Positions 1-9,407 of a DNA stretch of 44,822 nt are shown piece by piece. The stretch spans positions 1 through 44,822 of the forward strand of contig JAKUUL010000006.1 of assembly GCA_022447025.1 (NCBI GenBank), given 5' to 3'. The notes under the pieces were generated by a model, which saw only the letters and a list, made by a program, of their open reading frames with translations, was not told the DNA's origin and searched no databases. Each line of letters starts with the position of its first letter. Position 1 is the stretch's first letter. The translations under genes and the position numbers were made by a program. Source of the stretch: SAR86 cluster bacterium (GTDB lineage Bacteria; Pseudomonadota; Gammaproteobacteria; Magnimaribacterales; Magnimaribacteraceae).

Positions 1-58
1 GCGAGCCAGTAAATCCCTGACAAATCACCTTAGTATTTTTACTTAATAGAATACTCAA
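1..58 (-). CDS. sucD: Succinyl-CoA synthetase alpha subunit (5' fragment)
   Basis: Only the first 19 codons lie in the window; the gene continues past the left edge. The peptide ([18 protein letters not shown] after the start) matches the well-conserved SucD N-terminus, including the QGFTG nucleotide-binding start. The start codon is TTG at 58-56, inside the sucC stop (TTGA overlap), so the two subunits are translationally coupled. SucD carries the phosphohistidine and CoA site of the enzyme that interconverts succinyl-CoA and succinate with nucleotide phosphorylation; those parts are outside the window. The assignment rests on this peptide plus its position after sucC. Confidence 0.88.
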   Translation of the reverse strand, partial: MSILLSKNTKVICQGFTGS

Positions 59-1227
59 GATGCGCTCCCTTTAGAGGCCTCTACCACCAACTTAGCTGCA
101 TCTTCCAACCCAGAAGCACTGATTATATTGAGTCCGCTCTCAGCCAGTTTATCTGACCCTATCTCTGCATTATTACCTTCAAGCCTTACAACCACTGGGA
201 CATTAACTCCAATTTGTTCTACTGCTTCAATTATTCCATCAGCAATAACATCGCAACGGACGATACCTCCAAAAATATTGATAAGAACAGCCTGAACAGC
301 CTTATCAGATAATATTATCTTAAAAGCTTCTGAAACTCGTTCTGAATCAGCAGCTCCACCTACATCAAGAAAGTTAGCCGGCTCACCCCCATGAAGCTTA
401 ATAATATCCATGGTTCCCATGGCTAAACCCGCACCATTCACCATGCAACCTATATTGCCTTCTAAAGATACATAACTGAGATTCCATTTAGAAGCATGTG
501 ACTCTCTTTCGTCTTCTTGAGAAATATCATTCATTTCAGCTAGAGATTCCTGTCTATACAAGGCGTTTGAATCAATGTTTATTTTTGCATCTAAACAGAT
601 TAAGTCTCCTTCAGATGTTATGACTAGTGGATTAATCTCTAATAATGATAAATCTTTCTCAATAAACATCTTAGATAAAGAAAGATACAAATCTTTAAAC
701 TGTCCTTTTTGAATTTCATTTAATTCCAGTTTTGTTGCTAATTCATTAGCTTCACTAGTTGAGGGTCCTTTTAAAGGATCAATTGCAACCTGAAAAATCT
801 TTTCTGGAGTAGTAGCGGCCACTTCTTCTATATTAACGCCCCCCTCTTTTGATGCCATGAAGACTAACCTTTGAGAAGCCCTATCTATGACAGCACCTAG
901 ATAAAGTTCTTCAGCTATATCAGTACATTCTTCAACTAATATCGTATTTACGGGCTGTCCATTATCATCTGTTTGGTAAGTAACCAAGTTCTTGCCTAAC
1001 CACTTCTGAGCAAAAGCCACTGCTTGCTCAACTGTATCGACTAATTCAACCCCTCCAGCTTTACCTCTTCCTCCAGCGTGAACCTGTGCCTTAACCACCC
1101 ATCTATCACCTTTTAAAGAATTAATAGCTTCTTTAATTTGCTCAGAGTCATTAACTGGGATGCCGTTAGAGACGGATATACCGTATTCTCTAAAAAGAGC
1201 TTTAGATTGATACTCATGAAGATTCAT
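55..1227 (-). CDS. sucC: Succinyl-CoA synthetase beta subunit
   Basis: 390 residues, the usual family length. It opens [17 protein letters not shown], the typical SucC start, followed by an ATP-grasp nucleotide-binding domain ([17 protein letters not shown] near residues 45-61) and the C-terminal CoA-ligase-type domain with [15 protein letters not shown] and [10 protein letters not shown]. With SucD it catalyses the substrate-level phosphorylation step of the TCA cycle in the cytoplasm. It overlaps the lpdA stop by ATGA upstream and the sucD start downstream, so it belongs to the sdhCDAB-lpdA-sucCD transcript. Nothing is unusual in the protein itself. The oddity is the absence of sucAB upstream. 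Confidence 0.97.
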   Translation of the reverse strand: MNLHEYQSKALFREYGISVSNGIPVNDSEQIKEAINSLKGDRWVVKAQVHAGGRGKAGGVELVDTVEQAVAFAQKWLGKNLVTYQTDDNGQPVNTILVEECTDIAEELYLGAVIDRASQRLVFMASKEGGVNIEEVAATTPEKIFQVAIDPLKGPSTSEANELATKLELNEIQKGQFKDLYLSLSKMFIEKDLSLLEINPLVITSEGDLICLDAKINIDSNALYRQESLAEMNDISQEDERESHASKWNLSYVSLEGNIGCMVNGAGLAMGTMDIIKLHGGEPANFLDVGGAADSERVSEAFKIILSDKAVQAVLINIFGGIVRCDVIADGIIEAVEQIGVNVPVVVRLEGNNAEIGSDKLAESGLNIISASGLEDAAKLVVEASKGSAS

Positions 1228-2651
1228 TTTCTTTTCCTATTATTTAAATGAATTGCTTTACCTTTTGATGACAACACAGCCTCATGCAATGCTTCAGAAA
1301 CTGTGGGATGACTAAACATGATTGAACCTAACTGCTCTGAATTTAAATTAGATTCCATTGCTATTAGACCTTGCTGAACAACATCTGCAGCTGAAGGGCC
1401 CAAAGCATGAACCCCAATTATGGAATCATCTTCTTGATTGACCACTACCTTAACAAAGCCACTTCCTTCATTAGAAGTTAATGCTCTAGCATTGGCTTGA
1501 AAAGGAAAGGTGCCCACTTCAACTTTTATATCTTTTTTTAGTGCACTCTTTTCAGAGTATCCTGCCCAAGCTATCTCAGGATGTGTATAAATTACGAAAG
1601 GGATATTTTTATAATTAATACTGGAATTTTTTCCAGCAATTTTTTCCGCAACCATGATCCCTTCTTGAGACGCTTTATGCGCTAACATTGGACCTCTAAC
1701 TAAATCTCCAATGGCATATATATTTTGTACATCGGTTTGACAGAACTCATTGACTCTCACAAAACCTTGATCTTCTAACTCTATACCTAATTTTGGATCA
1801 AATAGACCTTCAGAAGCGGGCTTCCTTCCTACAGCAAAAATAACTTTGTCTACTTCAAGATCACCTAACTCTTTATTACTTAAGATCATTCTTACTTTAT
1901 TTTCAACTAGCTCTAGACTTTCTACCTCCGTCCCTAAATGTATATTTAGACCTTGTTTACTAAATACTTTTAGAGCTTCTTTTGAGACGGCATCATCGGC
2001 ATTAGGTAGGAATTCTGTTAAAGCTTCACATATAGTTACTTCGGAGCCCAGTCTAGACCACACGCTACCCAGCTCGAGTCCAACAGCCCCAGCTCCAATA
2101 ACAGCAACTCTATTAGGTACTTCCTCTATCCTTAATGCTCCATTTGAGCTTAACAGTAATTTTTCATCAAAAGGAAGGCCCGGGAGCTCTATAGGTTTTG
2201 ACCCAGAAGCTAAAATGATATTTTCAGCAGTTATATTTGAATCATCACTTTCGCTAATTATTTGTAAAGTGTGTTCATCTGCAACGTATGCTTGACCTTG
2301 GATTACATCTATTTTGTTAAGCTTGAATAATCCAGCTACTCCTTTGCTCATTGTCGAAACTATGCCATTCTTTCTTTCATGCATTTGATTAAGATCAAAC
2401 GAGATTTTCGAAGCTTTTATGCCATGAACCTTAAGATTTTCATTAGCATTTAAAAGAACTAACGAGCTCTCCAAAAGAGCTTTAGAAGGAATGCAACCTA
2501 CGTTTAAACAAGTACCTCCTAAAGCAACCTCTTTCTCTTGAGTCACCTTTTCTACGCAAACAGTTTTTAATCCAAGCTGAGCACAGCGTATAGCTGAAAC
2601 ATAACCTGCAGGACCCGAGCCTATGATTGCTACATCATAGTTATTGGCCAT
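1224..2651 (-). CDS. lpdA: Dihydrolipoamide dehydrogenase (E3)
   Basis: 475 residues. The N-terminal FAD motif ([12 protein letters not shown]) is followed by the redox disulfide [16 protein letters not shown], the NAD motif [19 protein letters not shown] and the C-terminal dimer-interface catalytic pair in [14 protein letters not shown]. It reoxidises the dihydrolipoyl groups of 2-oxoacid dehydrogenase complexes and of the glycine cleavage H protein, using NAD+. GGGAGAAG precedes the ATG. It sits 23 bases after sdhB and overlaps sucC by four bases. In this position one would expect sucA-sucB before it, but neither is present. Its partner here may therefore be pyruvate dehydrogenase or glycine cleavage encoded elsewhere, rather than an OGDH complex. 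Confidence 0.96.
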   Translation of the reverse strand: MANNYDVAIIGSGPAGYVSAIRCAQLGLKTVCVEKVTQEKEVALGGTCLNVGCIPSKALLESSLVLLNANENLKVHGIKASKISFDLNQMHERKNGIVSTMSKGVAGLFKLNKIDVIQGQAYVADEHTLQIISESDDSNITAENIILASGSKPIELPGLPFDEKLLLSSNGALRIEEVPNRVAVIGAGAVGLELGSVWSRLGSEVTICEALTEFLPNADDAVSKEALKVFSKQGLNIHLGTEVESLELVENKVRMILSNKELGDLEVDKVIFAVGRKPASEGLFDPKLGIELEDQGFVRVNEFCQTDVQNIYAIGDLVRGPMLAHKASQEGIMVAEKIAGKNSSINYKNIPFVIYTHPEIAWAGYSEKSALKKDIKVEVGTFPFQANARALTSNEGSGFVKVVVNQEDDSIIGVHALGPSAADVVQQGLIAMESNLNSEQLGSIMFSHPTVSEALHEAVLSSKGKAIHLNNRKRK

Positions 2652-2674
2652 AAAACTTCTCCCTTATATCTCCT

Positions 2675-3415
2675 TTAGCCCTTTCTATTGATTAGCTTTT
2701 TCCTGATATTCGATATTGCTTCTGTGGGATTTAGTCCCTTTGGACATACTGAAACACAATTCATTATTCCATGACATCTATAAAGGCTAAAGGCATCATC
2801 TAAATCGTCTAAACGTTCCTCCGTTGCTTGATCTCTAGAATCCGCAATAAATCTCCAAGATTGAAGAAGTGCAGCCGGACCAAGAAATTTATCTGGATTC
2901 CACCAAAAGGAAGGACAGGCTGTTGAACAGCAACCACATAAGATGCATTCGTAGAGTCCATCTAATTCCTCTCTTTCTTCTGGAGACTGCATTCGTTCTT
3001 GTTCGGGGTCTTCATCTTTGGTTATAAGATATGGCTTAACTTTCTCTAACTGATCAAAGAACTGTTTCATATCAACTATTAAATCTCTCACCACGGGAAG
3101 TCCAGGCATTGGTTTTAAGACTAATTTATCTCTTTTTACGGCTTCAGAAAGAGGCGTCACACATGCCAGACCGTTTTTTCCATTTATATTCATTCCATCA
3201 GATCCACACACCCCTTCTCCACAAGACCTTCTAAAAGAAAGGGAAGTATCTTTCTCTTTAGCTATAAGAAGAGCATCCAGAACCATTAGATCTTTATTCA
3301 CAGGTACTTCTATTTCAATATCTTGCATGTATGCCTTTTCATCTTTACCCGGATCAAAACGATAGATATTTAAGGTAAGCGTTTTAACTTCTTCTAATGG
3401 TATTGTTGCACTCAT
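2675..3415 (-). CDS. sdhB: Succinate dehydrogenase iron-sulfur subunit
   Basis: 246 residues, standard SdhB length. The N-terminal ferredoxin domain carries the [2Fe-2S] ligands in CGEGVCGSDGMNINGKNGLAC. The C-terminal domain carries CILCGCCSTACP for the [4Fe-4S] centre and CHGIMNCVSVCPKGLNP for the [3Fe-4S] centre. It passes electrons from the SdhA flavin to ubiquinone at the SdhCD membrane anchor. The ATG overlaps the sdhA stop by one base (TAATG), indicating coupled translation. It is followed directly by lpdA rather than by sucA. Confidence 0.97.
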   Translation of the reverse strand: MSATIPLEEVKTLTLNIYRFDPGKDEKAYMQDIEIEVPVNKDLMVLDALLIAKEKDTSLSFRRSCGEGVCGSDGMNINGKNGLACVTPLSEAVKRDKLVLKPMPGLPVVRDLIVDMKQFFDQLEKVKPYLITKDEDPEQERMQSPEEREELDGLYECILCGCCSTACPSFWWNPDKFLGPAALLQSWRFIADSRDQATEERLDDLDDAFSLYRCHGIMNCVSVCPKGLNPTEAISNIRKKLINRKG

Positions 3416-5208
3416 TAATATGACCTCTCTGAAGGTTGAAAAGCTTGGACGGTAGTTGGCCTAAAATTGACATCTCTTTTTGAGACAGTTTTGGTAGAAG
3501 AAAAATAAATAGAATGCTTTAACCAGTTATCGTCATCTCTTTCAGTATAGTCATCTCGTGCGTGCGCACCCCTACTTTCTTTCCTCTCATTTGCGGTTAT
3601 TGCTGTTGCCTCTGCAACTTCAAATAAGTTTTGCATTTCGAGTGCCTCGATTCTAGCTGTATTAAAGGAAGCTGATTTATCAGATAAATATATGTTTTCT
3701 ACAGCTTCTCTTGAGTTACCTAAATCCTGTATTCCTTTTTCCATAAGATCTTCTCTTCGAAAAACGCCGAAGTTATTTTGCATATTATTCTGCATCTCCT
3801 TTTTCAATTCATCTGTTTCTTTGCCTCCTTGGGAAGCATTTAGTTTATTAAGTCTACTCAAGGCCTGCTCTATATCTTCATTAGAAGAAGGCTTTAAATT
3901 TGCACCTTGCTTAAGAGATTTTTCAATAGAAATTCCTGCAGCCCTACCAAACACAACTAAATCTAGTAATGAGTTTCCGCCTAGTCTATTACCTCCATGA
4001 ACAGAAACACAAGCGACTTCTCCTGCAGCATAAAGTCCGTTTACAACTGAATCTGCGCCATTTTTTATAGTAGTAACTTGACCTTGAATATTAGTTGGAA
4101 CTCCTCCCATCATATAGTGACAAGTAGGTACTACAGGAATTGGTTCAACTGCAGGGTCTACATGCGCAAATGCTTTAGATAGTTCTGTTACTCCAGGTAA
4201 CCTTTTATGCACCACCCCAGGACCTAAGTGATCGAGTCTTAACATGATGTGATCTTCATTTGGACCACAACCTCTTCCCTCTAGAATTTCTTTAGCCATT
4301 GCTCGAGAAACTACGTCTCTGCTTGCTAAATCTTTGGTGTTTGGCGCATATCTCTCCATAAACCTCTCGCCATCTTTATTAATTAAATATCCTCCCTCGC
4401 CTCGACAGCCCTCAGTTACTAGGGTCCCATGCCCATATATGCCCGTAGGATGAAATTGCCACATCTCAATATCTTGCACAGGAAGTCCTGCACGTAGTGC
4501 CATACCTATTCCATCTCCTGAGTTAATAAGTGCATTTGTAGTGGAAGCGTAAATTCTGCCAGCTCCCCCAGTTGCTAATACAGTTGCCTTAGATCTTATA
4601 TAGAAAATTTCTCCGGATTCTATTTCAAAAGCTACTACTCCAGTAACTTCATCTTCAGAATTAAGAACAAGATCTATTGCAAACCATTCATTTAAAAAAT
4701 TGGTTCCTGCTTTTAAATTTGCTTGATAAAGAGTGTGCAAAAGACTATGACCAGTCCTATCTGCTGCTGCACATGTTCTAGAAGCTTGTCCACCTTTACC
4801 ATAATCCTTAGATTGGCCACCGAAAGGTCTTTGATAAATTCTTCCTTCCTCTGTTCTGGAGAAAGGCATCCCCATATGTTCTAGTTCGAAAACAGCCTTA
4901 GGGCCTTCACTGCACATATATTCAATGGCATCTTGATCTCCAATGTAGTCAGACCCCTTAACAGTATCAAACATGTGCCATCGCCAATCATCTTCAGGAT
5001 CATCGCTTTGGATTGCACAAGTAATCCCACCTTGGGCTGATACAGTATGCGACCTAGTTGGAAATACCTTTGAAATAACTGCAGTGTTCAACCCTGACTC
5101 TGCTAATTGCAGAGAAGCTCTCATTCCAGAGCCTCCACCTCCTATGATAATTCCATCAAAATCTTTAATAGGTAGGTCTTGAGCTTTTATGATTTCATCA
5201 ACTTTCAT
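3415..5208 (-). CDS. sdhA: Succinate dehydrogenase flavoprotein subunit
   Basis: 597 residues from the ATG at 5208, five bases after the sdhD stop. An in-frame start 60 bases further upstream would lie inside sdhD and adds no family sequence, so the downstream ATG is chosen. Visible features are the FAD dinucleotide motif [19 protein letters not shown], the covalent-flavin histidine in SHTVSAQGG, the catalytic-site segment with HPTGIYGHG, and [20 protein letters not shown] near the C-terminal third. It oxidises succinate to fumarate on the cytoplasmic face of complex II. Sequence and length are ordinary for a proteobacterial SdhA. Confidence 0.97.
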   Translation of the reverse strand: MKVDEIIKAQDLPIKDFDGIIIGGGGSGMRASLQLAESGLNTAVISKVFPTRSHTVSAQGGITCAIQSDDPEDDWRWHMFDTVKGSDYIGDQDAIEYMCSEGPKAVFELEHMGMPFSRTEEGRIYQRPFGGQSKDYGKGGQASRTCAAADRTGHSLLHTLYQANLKAGTNFLNEWFAIDLVLNSEDEVTGVVAFEIESGEIFYIRSKATVLATGGAGRIYASTTNALINSGDGIGMALRAGLPVQDIEMWQFHPTGIYGHGTLVTEGCRGEGGYLINKDGERFMERYAPNTKDLASRDVVSRAMAKEILEGRGCGPNEDHIMLRLDHLGPGVVHKRLPGVTELSKAFAHVDPAVEPIPVVPTCHYMMGGVPTNIQGQVTTIKNGADSVVNGLYAAGEVACVSVHGGNRLGGNSLLDLVVFGRAAGISIEKSLKQGANLKPSSNEDIEQALSRLNKLNASQGGKETDELKKEMQNNMQNNFGVFRREDLMEKGIQDLGNSREAVENIYLSDKSASFNTARIEALEMQNLFEVAEATAITANERKESRGAHARDDYTERDDDNWLKHSIYFSSTKTVSKRDVNFRPTTVQAFQPSERSY

Positions 5209-5213
5209 AATGT

Positions 5214-5564
5214 TTACCAAACAATTAATAATGACCAAAGGGTTATGGAGCCTATTATCAAAGCACAAGATATCCTGTAAAGCTTGTTAATAGTAGGTCC
5301 AAAATTTCCCAATCTAGCCAAGGTTAAATAATCAGTACCTATAGCCCAAGTACCTATCCAAGTATGAACACCAAAAGACAAGAGAAATATTGTAGTAGAT
5401 ATCTTCATTACAACATTCTCAAACAAGCCATTCCACAACACAAAAGTTAGTGGTGCATGGCTAACGATAAAGAAAGTTAAAAAAGCAAAATACCCGAAAA
5501 GAATTAATGAGCTTATTCTTACTACAAGAAAGTCATTAGTTCCGGACCCAAATATTCCTTTCAT
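5214..5564 (-). CDS. sdhD: Succinate dehydrogenase membrane anchor subunit D
   Basis: 116 residues with three hydrophobic membrane segments (about residues 15-35, 52-75 and 95-115). The segment [14 protein letters not shown] holds the quinone-site region and a His that fits the conserved SdhD pattern (H-x-xIG-x-W-x-x-x-TDY). With SdhC it anchors the dehydrogenase and helps form the ubiquinone and haem b site. It is separated from sdhC by one base and from sdhA by five. Identity follows from this motif and from the strict sdhC-D-A-B order. Confidence 0.92.
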   Translation of the reverse strand: MKGIFGSGTNDFLVVRISSLILFGYFAFLTFFIVSHAPLTFVLWNGLFENVVMKISTTIFLLSFGVHTWIGTWAIGTDYLTLARLGNFGPTINKLYRISCALIIGSITLWSLLIVW

Positions 5565-5565
5565 A

Positions 5566-5955
5566 TTAAATAAATATTTTTACAAACAAGAAGCTTGCTA
5601 CCAATAAAAAAATTAAATTATAGATCCATGAAATGATCGTTCCTGATTTAAGTTCTTCTCCTATACCAAAAAAATCAGATAACACCTTTTTTATACCAAG
5701 CAAAGAATGATAAAGAAAACCAACTAGAAACAGATAAAACACTGCCTTAAGAGCAAGAAGATTATTTAAATCTGCTACCAGACTTAAGAATTCACCTTCA
5801 GAAGATAATGAACGGTCGAACATCCACACAGAAGTTATAAAAATACAAAATAATGCAAACCCTGAAATTCTGTGCAATATTGAAGAAACTCCAATTATAG
5901 GTAGGTCTGTTGCTAAAGGGTTTAGGTAAATTGGACGCTTGTCTTCTTCTTTCAT
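5566..5955 (-). CDS. sdhC: Succinate dehydrogenase cytochrome b556 subunit
   Basis: 129 residues, the first gene of the complex II operon. The N-terminus has the family signature RPIYLNPL followed by ISGFALF-type helix I with the quinone-site segment SSILHRISG. Three transmembrane helices follow. The His in FLYHSLLGIKKVLSDF fits the haem axial ligand position; the second His common in H-x-x-x-GIRH is Lys here. Together with SdhD it forms the membrane anchor and ubiquinone reduction site. The 54 bases upstream hold a perfect TATAAT that may begin the sdh-lpd-suc transcript. gltA, often divergent from sdhC, is not present. Confidence 0.94.
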   Translation of the reverse strand: MKEEDKRPIYLNPLATDLPIIGVSSILHRISGFALFCIFITSVWMFDRSLSSEGEFLSLVADLNNLLALKAVFYLFLVGFLYHSLLGIKKVLSDFFGIGEELKSGTIISWIYNLIFLLVASFLFVKIFI

Positions 5956-5983
5956 CAGGCTTTCTAAGCTGTAATGGGCTGGG

Positions 5984-5989
5984 ATTATA
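5984..5989 (-). promoter_or_regulatory. Candidate -10 box of the sdhCDAB-lpdA-sucCD promoter
   Basis: A perfect TATAAT reads on the minus strand 29 bases before the sdhC ATG, in the only gap (54 bases) separating sdhC from the MFS gene upstream. No good -35 hexamer lies at 16-18 bases spacing; TAGCAT at 17 is a poor match. The promoter is therefore either activator-dependent or a chance match in AT-rich DNA. Its position where a new functional unit starts makes it plausible. Confidence 0.4.
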
Positions 5990-6009
5990 ATTTGGCAGTA
6001 AGCCTAATG

Positions 6010-7260
6010 CTATAAAGTTTTTTCTGCTAACTTGCTTTTGCTAATGTATGAGGCAATTAAGAAAACAAGAGCGAAGATAGGCAGGATTATTAGGAAAGGA
6101 AGTACTGGTGAAGCTTCGTATAAAAAACCACCTAAAAGAGGTCCTATAGAAAACCCCAATCCAGGTGCAACCATAGCTAAACCTACTGCAGCTCCTTGAC
6201 TTTCCGAATCTGCATTTAAAGAAGCAGCTGCTGTATATCCTGGAGTCCCTAAGCCCATTCCAAGTCCAATGATAGACATTCCGAATACATAAATAATGAA
6301 ATTGTCGGCGGACACTGCTACTAAGGTACCAATTATAAAGAAAGGAGTTGACCACTGAACCAGTCTAATGGGTTGTATTTTAATTTTTTGAACGATAGTT
6401 AATTGTGCAACTATTGAGGTCAGTGCCATAAATCCTAAAGCTATACCTAAACTTTGCTGAGTTACTAAAATTGATAATGAAAAAGTATCCTGAAGATAGA
6501 ATGCTGTGATGGATTGAATGATCGCAAAAGATGAAAATATTAGTACGCCAGTTGATATTAGCATGAGATTTTTTTTGTCAAAATTAAATCCTTGCTGAGG
6601 GCTATTTTTTTCTTGTCTGACAAATGATTCGGGTAGATAAAAATATACAAAAAACAAAGCAAGCATCATAAGAAAAGACATTAACAAAAGAGGCATCAGT
6701 CGACCGTAAGGCGCCCATGCGGTTGGGAAAATAGCTGTATTAGCTAAGAGAAAAGCAATAAATGATACTAAGACTGGACCCAAGATAGTACCTACGTTAT
6801 TAGCTGCTCCAAATTGCCCCATTCCTGCAGATCTATTTTCTTCGGTAGTAACATCAGCCACTGTAGCACCTGTTGCAGGTCTCATTCCTGCACCTAAAGC
6901 AGAATTAATAACTCTGGCTAACAGCATAAGAAAAATAAGGGTAGTGAAGGTGAAGTAACCTATTAGCCCTAAATAAGCTACCCAACAAAAAAGAAAGGTT
7001 GAAGCAATATATCCGACTAACCCTATTATAAGTACAAACTTCCTTCCTTTTCTGTCACTTAATTTACCCCAATAAGGAGTAAAAATTAGAAACATTAAAG
7101 CTGAGAAGGAAACTAGAGAAGTAATTAATTTAACACTAAAGCCTAGTTCACGACCTATAAGTGGCATAGTTTGCCAGTAAACAGATTGACCCATGCTTAC
7201 AAAAATAACAGTTGGAATTAACAGGGTTATTATTCGTTTATTTCTTTCTTCTGAACTAAT
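6010..7260 (-). CDS. Major facilitator superfamily transporter (probable ATT start)
   Basis: A polytopic membrane protein with about 12 hydrophobic helices. The MFS loop 2-3 signature GKLSDRKGRKFVLIIG is present, plus the second-repeat pattern around TPGYTAAASLNADSESQGAAVGLAMVAPG. The overall pattern resembles TetA/DHA1-type drug or metabolite antiporters; the substrate cannot be told. The first ATG (7194) falls in the middle of helix 1. Reading upstream in frame gives SSEERNKRIITLLIPTVIFVS, a proper charged N-terminus and the first half of the helix. AGAAGG lies eight bases before an ATT at 7260, so I place the start at that ATT (416 residues). The ATG form would be 394 residues. It directly follows the peptidase gene. 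Confidence 0.8.
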   Translation of the reverse strand: MSSEERNKRIITLLIPTVIFVSMGQSVYWQTMPLIGRELGFSVKLITSLVSFSALMFLIFTPYWGKLSDRKGRKFVLIIGLVGYIASTFLFCWVAYLGLIGYFTFTTLIFLMLLARVINSALGAGMRPATGATVADVTTEENRSAGMGQFGAANNVGTILGPVLVSFIAFLLANTAIFPTAWAPYGRLMPLLLMSFLMMLALFFVYFYLPESFVRQEKNSPQQGFNFDKKNLMLISTGVLIFSSFAIIQSITAFYLQDTFSLSILVTQQSLGIALGFMALTSIVAQLTIVQKIKIQPIRLVQWSTPFFIIGTLVAVSADNFIIYVFGMSIIGLGMGLGTPGYTAAASLNADSESQGAAVGLAMVAPGLGFSIGPLLGGFLYEASPVLPFLIILPIFALVFLIASYISKSKLAEKTL

Positions 7261-7265
7261 AGTTT

Positions 7266-9407
7266 TTACCTTCTATTCTTATCAATGCGCAACAAAAAAG
7301 CATACTCCATAGCCACTTCTTCTAAACTAGCAAATCTACCACTAACCCCGCTATGTCCAGCAGAAAGGTTTACTTTCATTAATACAGGATTATTAGACTT
7401 ATTATATTCCCTTAATTTAGCGACATATTTAGCAGGCTCATAGTACTGAACTTGTGAATCCCATAATCCAGCGGTTACTAAAGTACTAGGGTAGTTAAGA
7501 TCATCAATATTATCGTATGGAGAATATTGCATAATATATTCAAACTCATCTTGGTTTTCTGGATTCCCCCACTCATCGTATTCTCCTGTAGTTAGAGGAA
7601 TTGTAGGATCAGACATCGTAGTAATAATATCTACGAATGGGACATTTGAAATGATACCGTTATAAAGTTCAGGTTCCATATTCATAATAGCGCCCATTAG
7701 CATTCCACCTGCACTTCCGCCAGCTGCATAAACCCTTTCATAATCAGCATACCCTTGTTTAATAAGTCCTTTAGTTACGTCGATAAAATCATAAAAGGTA
7801 TTTAACTTTTTAAACATCTTTCCATCTTCATACCACTGCCTTCCAAGTTCTTGACCTCCCCTAACATGGGCAATAGCAAACACAAATCCTCTATCTAAAA
7901 GCGTAAGTCTGGTTGAGCTAAATCCGGGATCGATAGAATTACCATAAGAACCGTACCCATAAACTAAAAGGGGATTTTTACCTCGTTTAAATAAATCTCT
8001 TTTATAGACCAAGGAAACAGGTACTTTTGTACCATCTCTAGCCACAATAGCTTTTCTTTCAACTTTATAAACACTGGGTGAGAAAGTTCCTAGTACCTCA
8101 GCTTGCTTGAGTAGTTTTCTTCTGCCTGTTACTAGGTCATAAGAATAAACACTTTCAGGGGTTCGCATGCTTGTATAACCAAAATACAATTTCTTGCTGT
8201 CGTACTCGGGATTAGCTGCAAAATATGTTGAATAAGCCGGATCATTAAATTTAACTTTCCTCAGAAGTTTTCCTTTTGAGCTCATTACCCTAATTTGCCT
8301 CAAACCTTTTTCTCTTTCTAGTAAGACAATGTTTGAAGGATAGGTTAAAAAAGATTGCAACAAGACATCATCTCTGTGTGGAACTAATTCTTTCCAACTG
8401 GACTTCTTAGATGCATTTCTTAATGAAGTTTCAATTAATCTAAAGTTTTTTGCTTGCCAGTTTGTGAGGATAAGTAATCTATTAGCATCATCTTCTACTG
8501 AATAAAGGTGATCATCTTCTCTTTCAAATACCTTTATTGGTTCACTTTTTGGATTTGAAGCATCAATTAAAAGAGTTTCGCTACTTGTTGTACTTGAGAT
8601 ATCTATTTCTATGTATTTCATAGAACGAGAATTCCCAACGGTAACGTAAAAGGTTTCGTCTTTTTCTTCATACACCAATTGGTCTTGAGTTTGTTTATCT
8701 CCAATTTTGTGCCTATAGACCTGATAGGGAAGAAGGGTTTCTTCTTCCCTTAATACATAAAATAAATATTGACCATCAAGAGACCAGGCCATTGCACCAG
8801 AAGTATTTTTAATACTGTCATTTAGAAATTTTTCAGCTCTAATATCCTTTACTCTCAGCTCATATTTTCTTCTTCCGGTTGTATCCTCAGCTATAGCCAT
8901 CAAATCTTCTGAAGGCGAGATGCTCCAATTAGATAGGGTGTAAAACTTAGATTCTTTAGCTAAAATATTTACATCTAAGATTACCTCTTCTTTCTTTGAT
9001 TTAAGTTTCTTACGAACGTATATGGCATGTTCATTATCCGGTTCATACCTTCTAAAATACTCGTAGGTTCCAAAAGGAATGGGAACTGAATCTTCTTTTT
9101 TAGGAATTCTTGAAGTTATTTCTTCAAATAACTCGTCTCTCTGATCCAAATCAGCCTTAAACCACTCTTCTAGATACTTATTTTCTGATTTAAGGTGATT
9201 TATTACTTCTGGATTCTTTCTTGTGTCATCCCGCATCCAGTAATATTCATCAGTTCTTACTACTCCATGTGCCTCAAATTGGACAGCTTCTTTTTTTGGT
9301 TTCGGAGAATTCAATTCTTTCAAATCTCTTGCTTGTAGTTGATTAGGGCTAACAAAAAGAAAACAGACTAACAGAAAAAAGACAATTTTATTGTTATCCC
9401 TTGTCAT
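7266..9407 (-). CDS. Oligopeptidase B-like S9A serine peptidase with signal peptide
   Basis: 713 residues. An N-terminal hydrophobic segment (KIVFFLLVCFLFV) ends near QLQARDL and looks like a Sec signal peptide. The mature part opens with the S9A pattern DEYYWMRDD, continues through a beta-propeller-like region and ends in an alpha/beta-hydrolase domain. The catalytic Ser is in AGGSAGGMLMGA, the Asp probably in TAGLWDSQV, and the His in SAGHSGVSGR. Oligopeptidase B cleaves short peptides after basic residues. E. coli PtrB is cytosolic, so a signal peptide suggests a periplasmic version. The ATG overlaps the der stop by one base (TAATG). Prolyl oligopeptidase specificity is the alternative. 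Confidence 0.85.
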   Translation of the reverse strand: MTRDNNKIVFFLLVCFLFVSPNQLQARDLKELNSPKPKKEAVQFEAHGVVRTDEYYWMRDDTRKNPEVINHLKSENKYLEEWFKADLDQRDELFEEITSRIPKKEDSVPIPFGTYEYFRRYEPDNEHAIYVRKKLKSKKEEVILDVNILAKESKFYTLSNWSISPSEDLMAIAEDTTGRRKYELRVKDIRAEKFLNDSIKNTSGAMAWSLDGQYLFYVLREEETLLPYQVYRHKIGDKQTQDQLVYEEKDETFYVTVGNSRSMKYIEIDISSTTSSETLLIDASNPKSEPIKVFEREDDHLYSVEDDANRLLILTNWQAKNFRLIETSLRNASKKSSWKELVPHRDDVLLQSFLTYPSNIVLLEREKGLRQIRVMSSKGKLLRKVKFNDPAYSTYFAANPEYDSKKLYFGYTSMRTPESVYSYDLVTGRRKLLKQAEVLGTFSPSVYKVERKAIVARDGTKVPVSLVYKRDLFKRGKNPLLVYGYGSYGNSIDPGFSSTRLTLLDRGFVFAIAHVRGGQELGRQWYEDGKMFKKLNTFYDFIDVTKGLIKQGYADYERVYAAGGSAGGMLMGAIMNMEPELYNGIISNVPFVDIITTMSDPTIPLTTGEYDEWGNPENQDEFEYIMQYSPYDNIDDLNYPSTLVTAGLWDSQVQYYEPAKYVAKLREYNKSNNPVLMKVNLSAGHSGVSGRFASLEEVAMEYAFLLRIDKNRR

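Noticed and set aside
1846-2295. Open frame on the plus strand inside lpdA
   Set aside because: It is antisense to a clear lpdA, has serine/threonine-rich low-complexity sequence and no family match; the same applies to other antisense frames, for example in sdhA, der, bamB, yebC and recA.
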